Of a DNA stretch of 52,795 nt, positions 1 through 8,732 are shown in pieces (the stretch's first letter is position 1; the number at the start of each line of letters is the position of its first letter). Below the pieces are notes generated by a model that saw nothing but the letters and a program-made list of their open reading frames with translations, was not told the origin of the DNA and searched no databases. The stretch lies in NCBI GenBank assembly GCA_028821405.1, contig JAPPGK010000029.1:1-52795 (forward strand), read 5' to 3'. This stretch comes from Gammaproteobacteria bacterium. Lineage in GTDB: Bacteria > Pseudomonadota > Gammaproteobacteria > Pseudomonadales > Azotimanducaceae. A program made the translations under genes and the position numbers.

Positions 1-188
1 GTCAACCCGTCCCGCTACGTTGTCAAACCCACAATCTCAAATGCGATTGCCCTGGACCATCCCGGACGTAGGCGATTTCCCTTTCTTTCCCTGCCGAAGG
101 GCGGAACAATCCGCGCGCCATCTTGCTCCAAGAATCTGAGTTCACCCTGCGGCCCCCGGGTCGACGTAGTTAAGGAGGTATCGAGCCG

Positions 189-2276
189 ATGACACGACTG
201 CTGGTCTGCCCACCGACTTATTTCGGGGTCGAGTACGTCATCAATCCCTGGATGGCTGGCAACGTGGGCGAGGCGTCGCAATCGAACGCGATGCGGCAAT
301 GGGATGCGCTGGTCGCGATCCTCGAAGACCATGCCGATGTATACGGCACCGAGCCCCGGGCGGGCCTTCCCGACATGTGCTTCGCGGCCAACGGCGGCCT
401 GGTCCTCGACGAGACCTTCGTGCCGGCGACCTTCAGCGTCGCGCAACGCGAACCCGAGTCCGGGCTGTATAGGGCTTGGGCGGAAAGTGCCGGGTTCGAC
501 GTCGCCGAGGCGGACGATGCCTTGGCCTTCGAAGGCGAAGGCGATGCGCTCTGGTGGCCCGCCGGGGGCGGTTCCATGCCGGTGCTGTGGGCTGGCTACG
601 GTGTGCGCACGAGCCTTGAAGCCCATCGGATGCTCGCCGAGCAACTAGACGTCGAGGTGGTGTCGCTGCGCCTCGTCGACCAGCGGTTCTATCACCTCGA
701 CACGTGCTTCGTGCCATTGCCCGGCGGACGCGTGATCTACTACCCGGCGGCGTTCGACGAGCCGTCGAGACAGCGGATCGAATCCCTCGTGCCCCTGGAC
801 CGACGCATCGAGGTCGGCGACGAGGATGCCTACGGATTCGCCTGCAACGCGGTTCGCCTCGCCAACACGTTGATCACCAGCCACGCCACCGGCGGCCTGC
901 GCAAGGCACTGGATGCATGGGGCTATGACGTGATCACCACGCCGCTGACGGAATTCATCAAGGCGGGGGGCGCGGCCAAATGCCTGTCGCTGGTTCTCGA
1001 CCAGGACCTGCCCGACGACTTCACGCAGAGGCCGCCCGTGGCGTCGCCGATCCGGTCGCGATTGGTGGAACTCGAAGGTCATCTCCTCGACGAGGGCGTC
1101 ATGACCCACGCCTTCGATGCGGTGAACCGGGCGGGCAGCAGCTTTCGGCTGGAGCGGTTCCGGGCGGGCGAGCGCAGCGATCAGACGAGCCTTGTGCGGT
1201 TCGTGGTGAGCGCGCCCGATCAGGACCGTCTCGACGACACCGTCGAACGGCTACGTGCGTTCGGGGCGCGATCCGCCGAACCGTTGGTTCCCGCCACGTT
1301 GGTCGCTGCCGAACAGGACGGGGTCGCCCCGGGCGACTTCTGCTGCTCGACGATCTACCCCACCGAGGTGCGTGTGGACGGGCGATGGGTTCCCGTCGAG
1401 CACCAACGCATGGACGCGGCGATCGTGGTGGACGACCGCGCCGAACCGGCCACGGCGCGATGCACGCTCATGCGGGATCTGCTGCAGGGCGACAAGGTCG
1501 TCTGCGGCGAGGCGGGGGTTCGCGTCCGGATTCCGGACCCGCGCCATTCCGAGCGCGAATTCGCCTTCATGTCCTCCGAAGTGACGACCGAACGTCGCGC
1601 CGATGGGCAGATCGAGGAACTGGCATTGGAGATGCGCCGTATTCGCGCGCGCGAGGGGCGCATCGTTGTCGTTGCGGGGCCGGTGGTGATCCATACCGGG
1701 GGCGGCAGGCATCTCGCGGCATTGATCGAAGCCGGCTACGTGCAGGCGCTGCTGGCGGGCAATGCGCTTGCCGTCCACGACATCGAGACAAACCTGTACG
1801 GCACGTCCCTCGGCGTGGATCTCAACCGCGGCGTGGGCGTCCAGGGCGGGCATCGCCATCACCTCACCGCCATCAACCGGATTCGCGCCGCCGGGTCCAT
1901 CGCGGCGGCGGTCGAGGCGGGCATCGTGACCGACGGCGTCATGTACGAATGCGTGAGGGCCGGGGTTCCCTATGCGTTGGCCGGTTCGATCCGCGACGAC
2001 GGGCCGCTTCCCGACACCATGATGGACCTCGTGGAAGCGCAGGCGGCCTATGCGCGGCTGATCGAAGGCGCGGACCTGATACTCATGCTTTCCACCATGC
2101 TGCACGCCATCGGCACGGGGAACATGACCCCGGCCGGCGTCCGCCTGGTGTGCGTGGACATCAACCCGGCGGTAGCGACCAAGCTTGCGGACCGGGGGAG
2201 CGTCGAGTCCACCGGCATCGTCACCGATGTCGGGTTGTTCTTGAACCTCCTCGCACGGGCGGTGATCGACCCGTAG
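189..2276 (+). CDS. argZ: Bifunctional arginine dihydrolase / ornithine cyclodeaminase-type enzyme (ArgZ/AgrE-like)
   Basis: A 695-residue fusion. The first ~280 residues have the amidinotransferase/dimethylargininase fold signature: Asn68 in CFAANGG, His169 in FYHLDTCF and the nucleophile candidate Cys265 in GGAAKCLS. Residues ~490-690 match the LOR/SDH (TIGR00300-type) nucleotide-binding region, with GPVVIHTGGG and VDLNRGVGVQGGH. Cyanobacterial ArgZ/AgrE (about 700 residues) has this order and turns arginine into ornithine, ammonia and CO2, its C-terminal part then giving proline. The fusion, length and Asn68 favour that over plain dimethylargininase. The ATG follows a strong AAGGAGGT ribosome site at 172-179. 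It appears monocistronic and faces the ankyrin gene convergently. Occurrence in a proteobacterial background is unusual. The exact reaction is inferred from family knowledge. Confidence 0.82.
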   Translation: MTRLLVCPPTYFGVEYVINPWMAGNVGEASQSNAMRQWDALVAILEDHADVYGTEPRAGLPDMCFAANGGLVLDETFVPATFSVAQREPESGLYRAWAESAGFDVAEADDALAFEGEGDALWWPAGGGSMPVLWAGYGVRTSLEAHRMLAEQLDVEVVSLRLVDQRFYHLDTCFVPLPGGRVIYYPAAFDEPSRQRIESLVPLDRRIEVGDEDAYGFACNAVRLANTLITSHATGGLRKALDAWGYDVITTPLTEFIKAGGAAKCLSLVLDQDLPDDFTQRPPVASPIRSRLVELEGHLLDEGVMTHAFDAVNRAGSSFRLERFRAGERSDQTSLVRFVVSAPDQDRLDDTVERLRAFGARSAEPLVPATLVAAEQDGVAPGDFCCSTIYPTEVRVDGRWVPVEHQRMDAAIVVDDRAEPATARCTLMRDLLQGDKVVCGEAGVRVRIPDPRHSEREFAFMSSEVTTERRADGQIEELALEMRRIRAREGRIVVVAGPVVIHTGGGRHLAALIEAGYVQALLAGNALAVHDIETNLYGTSLGVDLNRGVGVQGGHRHHLTAINRIRAAGSIAAAVEAGIVTDGVMYECVRAGVPYALAGSIRDDGPLPDTMMDLVEAQAAYARLIEGADLILMLSTMLHAIGTGNMTPAGVRLVCVDINPAVATKLADRGSVESTGIVTDVGLFLNLLARAVIDP

Positions 2277-2370
2277 GGGACGGGCCCAGGGGCGGTGGGG
2301 ACCGGGGCCAGACGGCGACGCAACGAGCAGTCTGGCGCGTAGTACCCGGCGCGGCGCCTGCGGCCGGTGC

Positions 2371-2391
2371 GGGCGACCACGAGGGTCGCCC
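2371..2391. repeat. Palindromic repeat between convergent genes
   Basis: GGGCGACC (2371-2378) pairs perfectly with GGTCGCCC (2384-2391) around a 5-nt loop. It lies between the argZ-like and ankyrin genes. No T-run follows, so a Rho-independent terminator is not supported. It matches the core of the dispersed GGCGACC/GGTCGCC repeats seen at 39871, 49355 and 51011. Confidence 0.6.
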
Positions 2392-2434
2392 CAAAGCAAA
2401 GCCCTCAGCAAGTTAGCGCTTATGAGGGTCGCGT

Positions 2435-4081
2435 TTACAGAGGCGAGGCACGCGTGAGCAGTTCGAGGATCTCCGCCGTTGAGTCGTCGCGGGCGATGTC
2501 CATGAGGCGGCGTCCTTCAACGTCGGCAAGGTCGACGCGGGCACCGCGTGCGAGGAGCAGCCGAACCGCCGACGGACGCTTTCGCAGAACGGCGAATGCC
2601 AGGGGCGTCTGCCAGTCCGCTTCGTGGGTACCGGCGCCGGCTCGCTCGTCGCCGATCGTCTTCTCGAGCAAGGACGGATCGTCATCCAGCAGCGAACCCA
2701 CGCGATCCGGGTTGTCCACCAATATCGCGTCGAAGACGCCGACGTGCAGATTCCCGAGGTGCTCGACGACATCCGAGCTGCCAGCCGTCATCGCCCATTG
2801 CAGGGGCGTCGCCGCGTGGTGGTTATCGCGCACACCCAACGACGCGCCTTTCGCAAGCAGCAGTTCCACCATCGCCAAGTGGCCCTGAAAGGCCGCCTGG
2901 TGCAGCGGCGCGACATCGGCGAGGCGACCGAGATCGAACCCTAAGTCCGCCATCACCTGAACCGCTGCCAAACGATTCGAAGCCGCGGCGTCGACCACGA
3001 GATCGGGCTCCGCCTGCTGGACGCGTTCGACAAGACCGGGTCCGTTCTCAACCATCCGCCGCGCCGTCTCGGCATCGCCGGCCAGGCAAGCCCCGATCAA
3101 ACGCGCCGAGGCGTCGAGATCCGGCGTTTCGGCACCGTGATCCGCCAGGTAGCGGGCGAGGTCGGTATGCCCCGCCCGCACGGCCGCTTCGTACAGCGTT
3201 CTACCGTCCGACGTTCGACCCGTCACGTCGGCACCGTGGTCGATCAAGAGCTTGGCGCGTTCCACATGGTGCTTCGGGACGGCCCAGTTCAACTGGTAGT
3301 CGAGGGTTCGATCCGGATTCTCGGTGTATTCGCCGTCTTCCCGGGCCCAACGCCAGTTGTTCCGATGTTCATGGGTGAGGCCGTGGTCGAGGAGCATGGC
3401 GAGACACTCGTGGCCCGGCGTGAACATGGTGTTGTAGAGCGCTTGGCCGTCGTTGGGGTGGGCACCCGCGTCGAGCAGCAGTCCCGCCAGCGCCAGCCAG
3501 TGTTCGTGGGGAGGCTGGTTGACGGGACCCATCTCGCCCTCGCCGAAAGCGCCGGTCAGCGCGGTAAACCGGTATTGGCCGCCCCACATGTAGTGGCCGT
3601 TGGGATCGGCACCGCGCGCAAGCAGAAGCCCGGCGACACCCAACGTCGAATGACCCGGCACCTCGAGGCGCGAATAGCAGGCGTAGAGCAGCGGTTCCCA
3701 GTCGAAATAGCCGCCGCGTCGGTTGACCAATGTCGGATCCTCGTCGAGGAAGCGCGCCACCGCTCCCACGTCGCCGACGCAGGCGGCGGACCAGACGTCC
3801 CGGGTAGCGAGGGCGGGGTCCTTCGCGAGCATCGCGCGGGCACGATCGCGGTTCTCGGGGCGGTCGGTCTGGAAGTAGACCAAGCAACTGAGCATCAGGA
3901 AGTCGGCGTTGTCTCCCGGGTGCGTCGCGTAGGCTTCGAGTTGACGCCAAGTCCCGAACCCGTATGCCGTCGCGACGGCATGGCGGGCTTCGGCGGTCGT
4001 CGTCTTTTGGTTCGACTCGTAGGACGCCACCCGAGCGTGCACTTCGTCGATTGGCTGGCCCCACGGCATTTGTTTCGGCAT
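2435..4081 (-). CDS. Ankyrin-repeat protein
   Basis: A 548-residue protein with no evident signal peptide or membrane segment. After a ~90-residue N-terminal helical part, it carries many ankyrin-type units marked by LLLxxGAxxN, LLIDHGADVTGR, LARYLADHGAE, PLHQAAFQGHLAMVELLLAKGA and LAFAVLRKRPSAVRLLLARGARVD. Ankyrin stacks bind protein partners, and no enzymatic domain is visible. The start ATG (MPKQMPWGQ) is the first methionine of the frame, and the gene is divergent from the TldD-like gene across a 151-bp gap. Ankyrin proteins are common in animal- and sponge-associated bacteria, but also in free-living ones, so a host role is only a possibility. The partner is unknown. Confidence 0.85.
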   Translation of the reverse strand: MPKQMPWGQPIDEVHARVASYESNQKTTTAEARHAVATAYGFGTWRQLEAYATHPGDNADFLMLSCLVYFQTDRPENRDRARAMLAKDPALATRDVWSAACVGDVGAVARFLDEDPTLVNRRGGYFDWEPLLYACYSRLEVPGHSTLGVAGLLLARGADPNGHYMWGGQYRFTALTGAFGEGEMGPVNQPPHEHWLALAGLLLDAGAHPNDGQALYNTMFTPGHECLAMLLDHGLTHEHRNNWRWAREDGEYTENPDRTLDYQLNWAVPKHHVERAKLLIDHGADVTGRTSDGRTLYEAAVRAGHTDLARYLADHGAETPDLDASARLIGACLAGDAETARRMVENGPGLVERVQQAEPDLVVDAAASNRLAAVQVMADLGFDLGRLADVAPLHQAAFQGHLAMVELLLAKGASLGVRDNHHAATPLQWAMTAGSSDVVEHLGNLHVGVFDAILVDNPDRVGSLLDDDPSLLEKTIGDERAGAGTHEADWQTPLAFAVLRKRPSAVRLLLARGARVDLADVEGRRLMDIARDDSTAEILELLTRASPL

Positions 4082-4232
4082 GGAATCGCCCGTCCGCGAA
4101 AAGCCGTTAATCTACAGCCGTGCGGGGGTCCAATCACGTCGGGCGTGCGACGATTGCCCGCCATGGAGACGCCGCGGGCACATTGTGCTACGTTGCTAGC
4201 AGGTCACAGCACACTTCGTCGGGAGGTTCGCC

Positions 4233-6071
4233 ATGGTTCCAAGCGGCTATCTTGGATTGGCCCACCGGGGCTCCGGCGCCAACGCCGTAGGGGCGGGGCT
4301 TGTCCCGGGCCGAGCCGGCGGCTCCACCGCCGTTCATGTCTCCGGCGACCGCGAAGTTCGCCCCCGTGGGTTCTTCGCTTACCGTGCGGCGTGGGCCTGG
4401 TGTGCGGCAGCGAGTCTTCTCGCGCTCGGCGTCGCCGCCGAGAGCAGTGTGCTCAAGGCCATGAAGTCGGAACTCGACCGGTCCATGGAAGTGCTCGGCG
4501 AGCAACCCGTGCCGCCCTATTTCCTGAGCTACGAGATCACCGAAACGAAGCGCATCTCGGCCGGGGCGCAATACGGCGCATTGACGTACAGCCGGAAAAA
4601 CCACGCCCGGATGCTGGACATCGACCTGCGCGTGGGGGACTACGCCCTCGACAATACGCGACCCTTGCGGGAGCAGAACTCCTTGTCGTTCTTGAACATC
4701 AACCTGGTCGAGGCGCCGGTCGAGGACGACGCGGATGCGATCCGCGCCCTGCTCTGGTCGGAGACCGACAAGCGCTACAAGCGGGCACTTGAGGAACTCA
4801 CCACCGTGAAGACCAATGTGCAGGTGAAGGTGGAGGCGGAGGACAAGGCCGGCGACTTCTCGCCCGAAGAGCCCTCCGAGAGCATCGAGGTCGAGCGGCC
4901 CATCGAAGCCGACATTGCCGCTTGGGAGCACAAGGTCGAGCGCTACACGGAACCCTTCTCGCGATACGGGGAGTTCTACGACGGACGCGCCTCGTTCTCC
5001 GCCACAACCGAGACGCGCTGGTTCGTGAACAGCGACGGCTCGCGAATCCAAACCTCGGAGACGTTGTATCGACTATTCGTCTCGGCCCTGACCAAGGCGG
5101 ACGACGGCATGGAGCTGCCCCTTTATCAGAGCTACATCGCCTTGACCCCTGCGGGGCTGCCGGACGACGAAACCGTGGAACGCGACGTGGCCAAGATGAT
5201 CGACACCTTGCGCGCGCTCCGCGAAGCACCGCTGGTGGAACCCTACACGGGCCCGGCAATCCTCGCCGGCGAGGCGAGCGGGGTCTTTTTCCACGAGATC
5301 CTCGGACACCGCCTGGAAGGGCATCGCCAAAAGCTCGAGGACGAAGGCCAGACGTTCAAGAAACTGCTGAACGAACGCGTGCTGCCGGAGAACTTCTCGG
5401 TGCATTTCGACCCGACGATGACGCGGCACGGCGGGACGGATCTCGTCGGCACCTATCGGTTCGACAATCAGGGCATAAAGGCGCGCCGGGTCACGGTGAT
5501 CGACAAGGGCATCCTCAAGGGCTTCCTCTTGTCCCGAAGGCCAATCGACGGCTTCCCCAATTCCAACGGGCATGGCCGCAAACAGGCCGGCTTCCGTCCT
5601 GTCGCCCGGCAGTCCAACCTGATCGTGGAAGTCACCAACCCGCTGACCAGCGAAGAGCTCAAGGCAAAGTTGCTGGCTGCCATCGAAGCGGAGGGCAAGC
5701 CGTTCGGTCTGCGTTTCGAAGCCATCCAAGGGGGCTTTACGACAACCGGCCGCTTCATGCCGAACTCCTTCAACGTGACGCCGCTGGTCGTCTATCGCGT
5801 CTACCCGGATGGGCGCGAGGAACTGGTCCGGGGAGTCGACCTGATCGGGACGCCGCTTACGACCTTTAGTCGCGTGGCTGCCGGTGACGATCAGATCGCC
5901 GTGTTCAACGGTACCTGCGGTGCCGAATCGGGCGGTGTGCCCGTTTCCGCTTCATCGCCAAGCATCCTGGTGTCCCAGATCGAGGTGCAGAAGAAGGAAA
6001 AGTCGCAGGAGCGGCCACCGTTGCTCCCCGCGCCGCTCGGGGACGACCGTTTGGGTTTCTCGATCTACTAG
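4233..6071 (+). CDS. Secreted TldD-like metalloprotease with intact HExxxH site
   Basis: A 612-residue TldD/PmbA-family protein. TldD with TldE (PmbA) forms a processive zinc protease that acts on unfolded peptides. Here His354-Glu355-His359 in GVFFHEILGHRLEG give the HExxxH motif, and the late NGTCGAESGG supplies the Cys typical of TldD. It differs from cytosolic TldD in having a hydrophobic segment at ~47-69 (AWCAAASLLALGVAA), which reads as a signal peptide or anchor and suggests a periplasmic enzyme. The ATG is preceded by GGGAGG eight bases upstream, yet ~45 residues precede the hydrophobic stretch. Part of that extension is encoded by a dispersed repeat at 4287-4310. The next gene, a paralog lacking the motif, starts 18 bp after the stop, so they probably form one operon and one complex. 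Confidence 0.85.
   Translation: MVPSGYLGLAHRGSGANAVGAGLVPGRAGGSTAVHVSGDREVRPRGFFAYRAAWAWCAAASLLALGVAAESSVLKAMKSELDRSMEVLGEQPVPPYFLSYEITETKRISAGAQYGALTYSRKNHARMLDIDLRVGDYALDNTRPLREQNSLSFLNINLVEAPVEDDADAIRALLWSETDKRYKRALEELTTVKTNVQVKVEAEDKAGDFSPEEPSESIEVERPIEADIAAWEHKVERYTEPFSRYGEFYDGRASFSATTETRWFVNSDGSRIQTSETLYRLFVSALTKADDGMELPLYQSYIALTPAGLPDDETVERDVAKMIDTLRALREAPLVEPYTGPAILAGEASGVFFHEILGHRLEGHRQKLEDEGQTFKKLLNERVLPENFSVHFDPTMTRHGGTDLVGTYRFDNQGIKARRVTVIDKGILKGFLLSRRPIDGFPNSNGHGRKQAGFRPVARQSNLIVEVTNPLTSEELKAKLLAAIEAEGKPFGLRFEAIQGGFTTTGRFMPNSFNVTPLVVYRVYPDGREELVRGVDLIGTPLTTFSRVAAGDDQIAVFNGTCGAESGGVPVSASSPSILVSQIEVQKKEKSQERPPLLPAPLGDDRLGFSIY
4287..4310 (+). repeat. Dispersed GTAGG repeat copy, in frame inside the TldD-like gene
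   Basis: The sequence GTAGGGGCGGGGCTTGTCCC and its following GGGC resemble the complement of the copies at 13081-13107 (GTAGGCGACAGGCTTGTCCC) and 51121-51152 (GTAGGCGACGGGCCTGCCCC). It codes for about residues 19-26 of the TldD-like protein (AVGAGLVPG) without breaking the frame. Confidence 0.55.
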
Positions 6072-6089
6072 CCGAGCGGAGTCGCCGCC

Positions 6090-7859
6090 ATGAAGAGAAT
6101 CGCATTCACTACGCCCGGCATCGTCCTGGTGCTGGCATTGCTCCCGACCATCGCCCATGGGGACGAGGACGCGTTGATGCAGGCGATGCGTGCCGAACTG
6201 GCCCGCAGCGTCGACGACCTCCAGATGGAGGATATGGACAAGCCCTACTTCGTCGCCTACACGATCACCGACACCCAGCGGTTGACCGCCAGCGCGAGTT
6301 TCGGGGCCCTGCTGCCGAGTTATGAGAGCCGAGCCCGGGGATTGAGCGTCGAGGTTCGCGTCGGTGACGCCTCGTTCGACAACACGAACTTCCGCTCCAT
6401 GAGTGCGTTCTCGGGTTTCGGGGGCGGTACGACGCTGCCCTTGGACGACAATGTCGTCGAGATTCGACGCCAGATCTGGCTCGCCACCGACGCGGCCTAC
6501 AAGGACGCGCTGCAACAACTCGCGAACAAGCGTGCCGCGCTGCAGAACGAGACAAGGGTCGAAGACCTCGCCGATCTCGCGGCGCAGGAGCCGTTCACCT
6601 ACGTCGACGAACCGAATCGAAACGTCCCGACCCTTGACGACATGAAGGATCTTGTTCGCCACCTTTCCGGATTGTTCCGGGACATGCCGCAGATTGCGGA
6701 CTCGCGCGTGGTGGCTGGCGTCACCTACCGGCGCACCTACTACGTCAACAGCGAGGGCTCGTCCTTCATCCGTACCGATCCGGCGGCCTCCCTGACGGTA
6801 CGCGCCCAAGCGCAAGCCGAGGATGGAACGATCCTGCACGACTTCGTGACCACCAACGGACTCGTGTGGGACGACGTGAGCGCCAGCGACGCCCTCGAGG
6901 CAGAGGTCAAGGCGATGGGAATGGCGGTCAGCGCGCGCGTGTCAGCTCCGAAGCTGGATGAGAGGTACACGGGGCCGGTGTTGTTCGAAGGACAGGCCGC
7001 CGCGGAGCTCTTTGCCCAGGTCTTCGTACCGAGGCTCCTCGGCACCCGCATGCCGGACACCGAATCCCAGTTTTCAAGCTTCATGAGCCAATCCCGGAAC
7101 CCGTTCCTGGACAAGCTGGGTGCCCGGGTGCTGCCGAGGTTCTTGAACCTCAAGGACGACCCGACACTGGCGGGCGACGGGTTCGTCGGGGGCTATGGCG
7201 TCGACGACGAAGGCGTACCGGCGAGCGCCACTTCCCTGGTGGAAAGAGGCATCCTGAAATCCCTGCTGACCACGCGCAACCCGGTCCAGGGCATCGAGGC
7301 CAGCACGGGGAACCGGCGCGGCGGCGGGCCCGTCCCCAGCAACCTGGTGATGACCACCGACCGCGGAATGGCCCGCGAGGAGTTGCTCCACGAGTTCAAG
7401 TTGCTGATGGCGGAGCGCGAGGCCGAATACGGCATCGTCGTTCGCCGCCTCGGCAACCCCCTGTTCAGGCCGTCGACAGGCAACAACATCTCGATCAACT
7501 TCGGCGGGCCGGCGCAGCAGCAAGCCAGCGTCGAACCCGCGCTCCTAGCCTACCGGGTCTACGCGGACGGGCGCGAGGAACTCCTCCGAACGGTCGAGCT
7601 GGCCGCCGTCACCGATTCGGTGTTCAAGGAAATCATCGCGGTGTCGGACTCGCCGACCACCTACACATTCACTCACTCGCCCGCGTCCTTCGGGGGCCTC
7701 GGCACGATCATCATGATCGGCGCTTCGGGGTTCTCCTCATCTCTACACGCGGTCTCGGTCTCCGTGCCCGACCTTCTGTTCGAGGAGATGAGCGTCCGCA
7801 ATCCAACGGGCAACCTCCCGCACCGACCCGTCGCAGGGCACCCGTTCTTCGAGGAGTGA
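6090..7859 (+). CDS. Secreted TldD/TldE-like paralog without the metal-binding motif
   Basis: A 589-residue protein aligned along its length with the preceding TldD-like protein: PYFVAYTITDTQR, YYVNSEGSSFIRTD, YTGPVLFEGQAAAELF and LLAYRVYADGREELLR have counterparts there. Where the neighbour has HEILGH, this one reads AQVFVP, and the late Cys motif is absent, so it should not bind the catalytic zinc. Residues 1-24 (MKRIAFTTPGIVLVLALLPTIAHG) are a clear signal peptide ending near AHG, placing it in the periplasm. GCGGAG lies just upstream of the ATG. In the known TldD/TldE heterodimer one subunit also lacks the metal site, so this pair may be a periplasmic counterpart. It converges on the membrane operon with only 7 bp between. 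Confidence 0.8.
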   Translation: MKRIAFTTPGIVLVLALLPTIAHGDEDALMQAMRAELARSVDDLQMEDMDKPYFVAYTITDTQRLTASASFGALLPSYESRARGLSVEVRVGDASFDNTNFRSMSAFSGFGGGTTLPLDDNVVEIRRQIWLATDAAYKDALQQLANKRAALQNETRVEDLADLAAQEPFTYVDEPNRNVPTLDDMKDLVRHLSGLFRDMPQIADSRVVAGVTYRRTYYVNSEGSSFIRTDPAASLTVRAQAQAEDGTILHDFVTTNGLVWDDVSASDALEAEVKAMGMAVSARVSAPKLDERYTGPVLFEGQAAAELFAQVFVPRLLGTRMPDTESQFSSFMSQSRNPFLDKLGARVLPRFLNLKDDPTLAGDGFVGGYGVDDEGVPASATSLVERGILKSLLTTRNPVQGIEASTGNRRGGGPVPSNLVMTTDRGMAREELLHEFKLLMAEREAEYGIVVRRLGNPLFRPSTGNNISINFGGPAQQQASVEPALLAYRVYADGREELLRTVELAAVTDSVFKEIIAVSDSPTTYTFTHSPASFGGLGTIIMIGASGFSSSLHAVSVSVPDLLFEEMSVRNPTGNLPHRPVAGHPFFEE

Positions 7860-7866
7860 TCCGACC

Positions 7867-8682
7867 CTATTCGCCTTCGGCGGTGTGGGTCTTCGGCCAC
7901 GGATCGCTGCGAACCGTGTACGCGCCGAACATGCCTTCGATGAGCTTGTCGTGGGCCTGCTGCCACCGCGCCTTGGCGTGCGGTGAGGTCAGGTCCCAAA
8001 CGCGCACCCAGAACACGCAGGAATAGCTTCGTACCCGCTTCGACTTTCCCGCCTCGTGGATTGGATTCAGGTGTCTGACGACCTGCCTATCCGTCAGGCG
8101 TACACCATAGGGGATCGCGCCGAATCCCAGACGCTCGGCCTCATGGGCGAAGCTCCCGCCGTTGTCGTCGTCCGCCCCACCTGGGGGCGTGGCCGGGCGA
8201 CGTATGACGATCGCGTCGTCGAACACGCCGAGATTGAACGAGTAGTACGGCTTCTCGCGCGTGCCGTCGCCGTCCGCTCGCGGTACAACGCGATACCAAC
8301 AGGGAGGGTTGTGGCCCTTGGCGTGGAACACGCGCAGTTCCTGGATCGCCTCCTCGGCTCGGCGTTCGGCCTCTTGTGCCACCCGCACCGCCTCGGCAGC
8401 GGCACCGTCCTCCTTGGCCAGCACGTCGCGGAGTGCTTCGTTCTGCCGCCGGTGTCTTTCGGCTGCCTGCTCGGCACGTTCCTTGTCGCGCTTGAGCGTC
8501 ACCACTTCGTCCGGCGTTTCGAACGCCTCGGTTATCGGACGCCATTGCTCCATGGCAACCAGTTCATCGCGCATCTCTTCGGCAGCCGCCGTTTCCAACT
8601 CGTGCTCGCGGTCCCAGCTCTGAGCCAAGGCAAGGAACGCCAACAGGATCAGAAACAGCAGGAGGATGAAGATCTCGGCCAT
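7867..8682 (-). CDS. MotB/ZorB-position protein: N-terminal membrane anchor, coiled coil and C-terminal globular domain
   Basis: A 271-residue protein, last gene of the four-gene operon. It opens directly with a membrane helix (MAEIFILLLFLILLAFLALA, residues 1-20), then a charged helical stretch to ~125 (RDKERAEQAAERHRRQ, AQEAERRAEEAIQEL). A globular domain at ~130-265 follows, with KGHNPPCWYRV, YYSFNLGVFDDAIVIRR and YSCVFWVRVWDL. An N-terminal helix followed by an extracytoplasmic domain is the layout of MotB/ExbD/ZorB subunits that pair with MotA-type channels, but I see no OmpA-type peptidoglycan motif, so the role is inferred from position and topology. The open frame extends ~330 nt further upstream. 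I chose the ATG at 8682 because the membrane helix begins there and AGGA precedes it. It starts 50 nt after the channel gene. Confidence 0.7.
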   Translation of the reverse strand: MAEIFILLLFLILLAFLALAQSWDREHELETAAAEEMRDELVAMEQWRPITEAFETPDEVVTLKRDKERAEQAAERHRRQNEALRDVLAKEDGAAAEAVRVAQEAERRAEEAIQELRVFHAKGHNPPCWYRVVPRADGDGTREKPYYSFNLGVFDDAIVIRRPATPPGGADDDNGGSFAHEAERLGFGAIPYGVRLTDRQVVRHLNPIHEAGKSKRVRSYSCVFWVRVWDLTSPHAKARWQQAHDKLIEGMFGAYTVRSDPWPKTHTAEGE

Positions 8683-8732
8683 GGTCAGTCCTAAGACCGT
8701 TCCGCGCCGATAGGCAGCGTCGGGCCCGGCGG

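Noticed and set aside
2371-2391. Rho-independent terminator between the argZ-like and ankyrin genes
   Set aside because: The stem is good but there is no T-run on either side. The same palindrome recurs elsewhere as a dispersed repeat.
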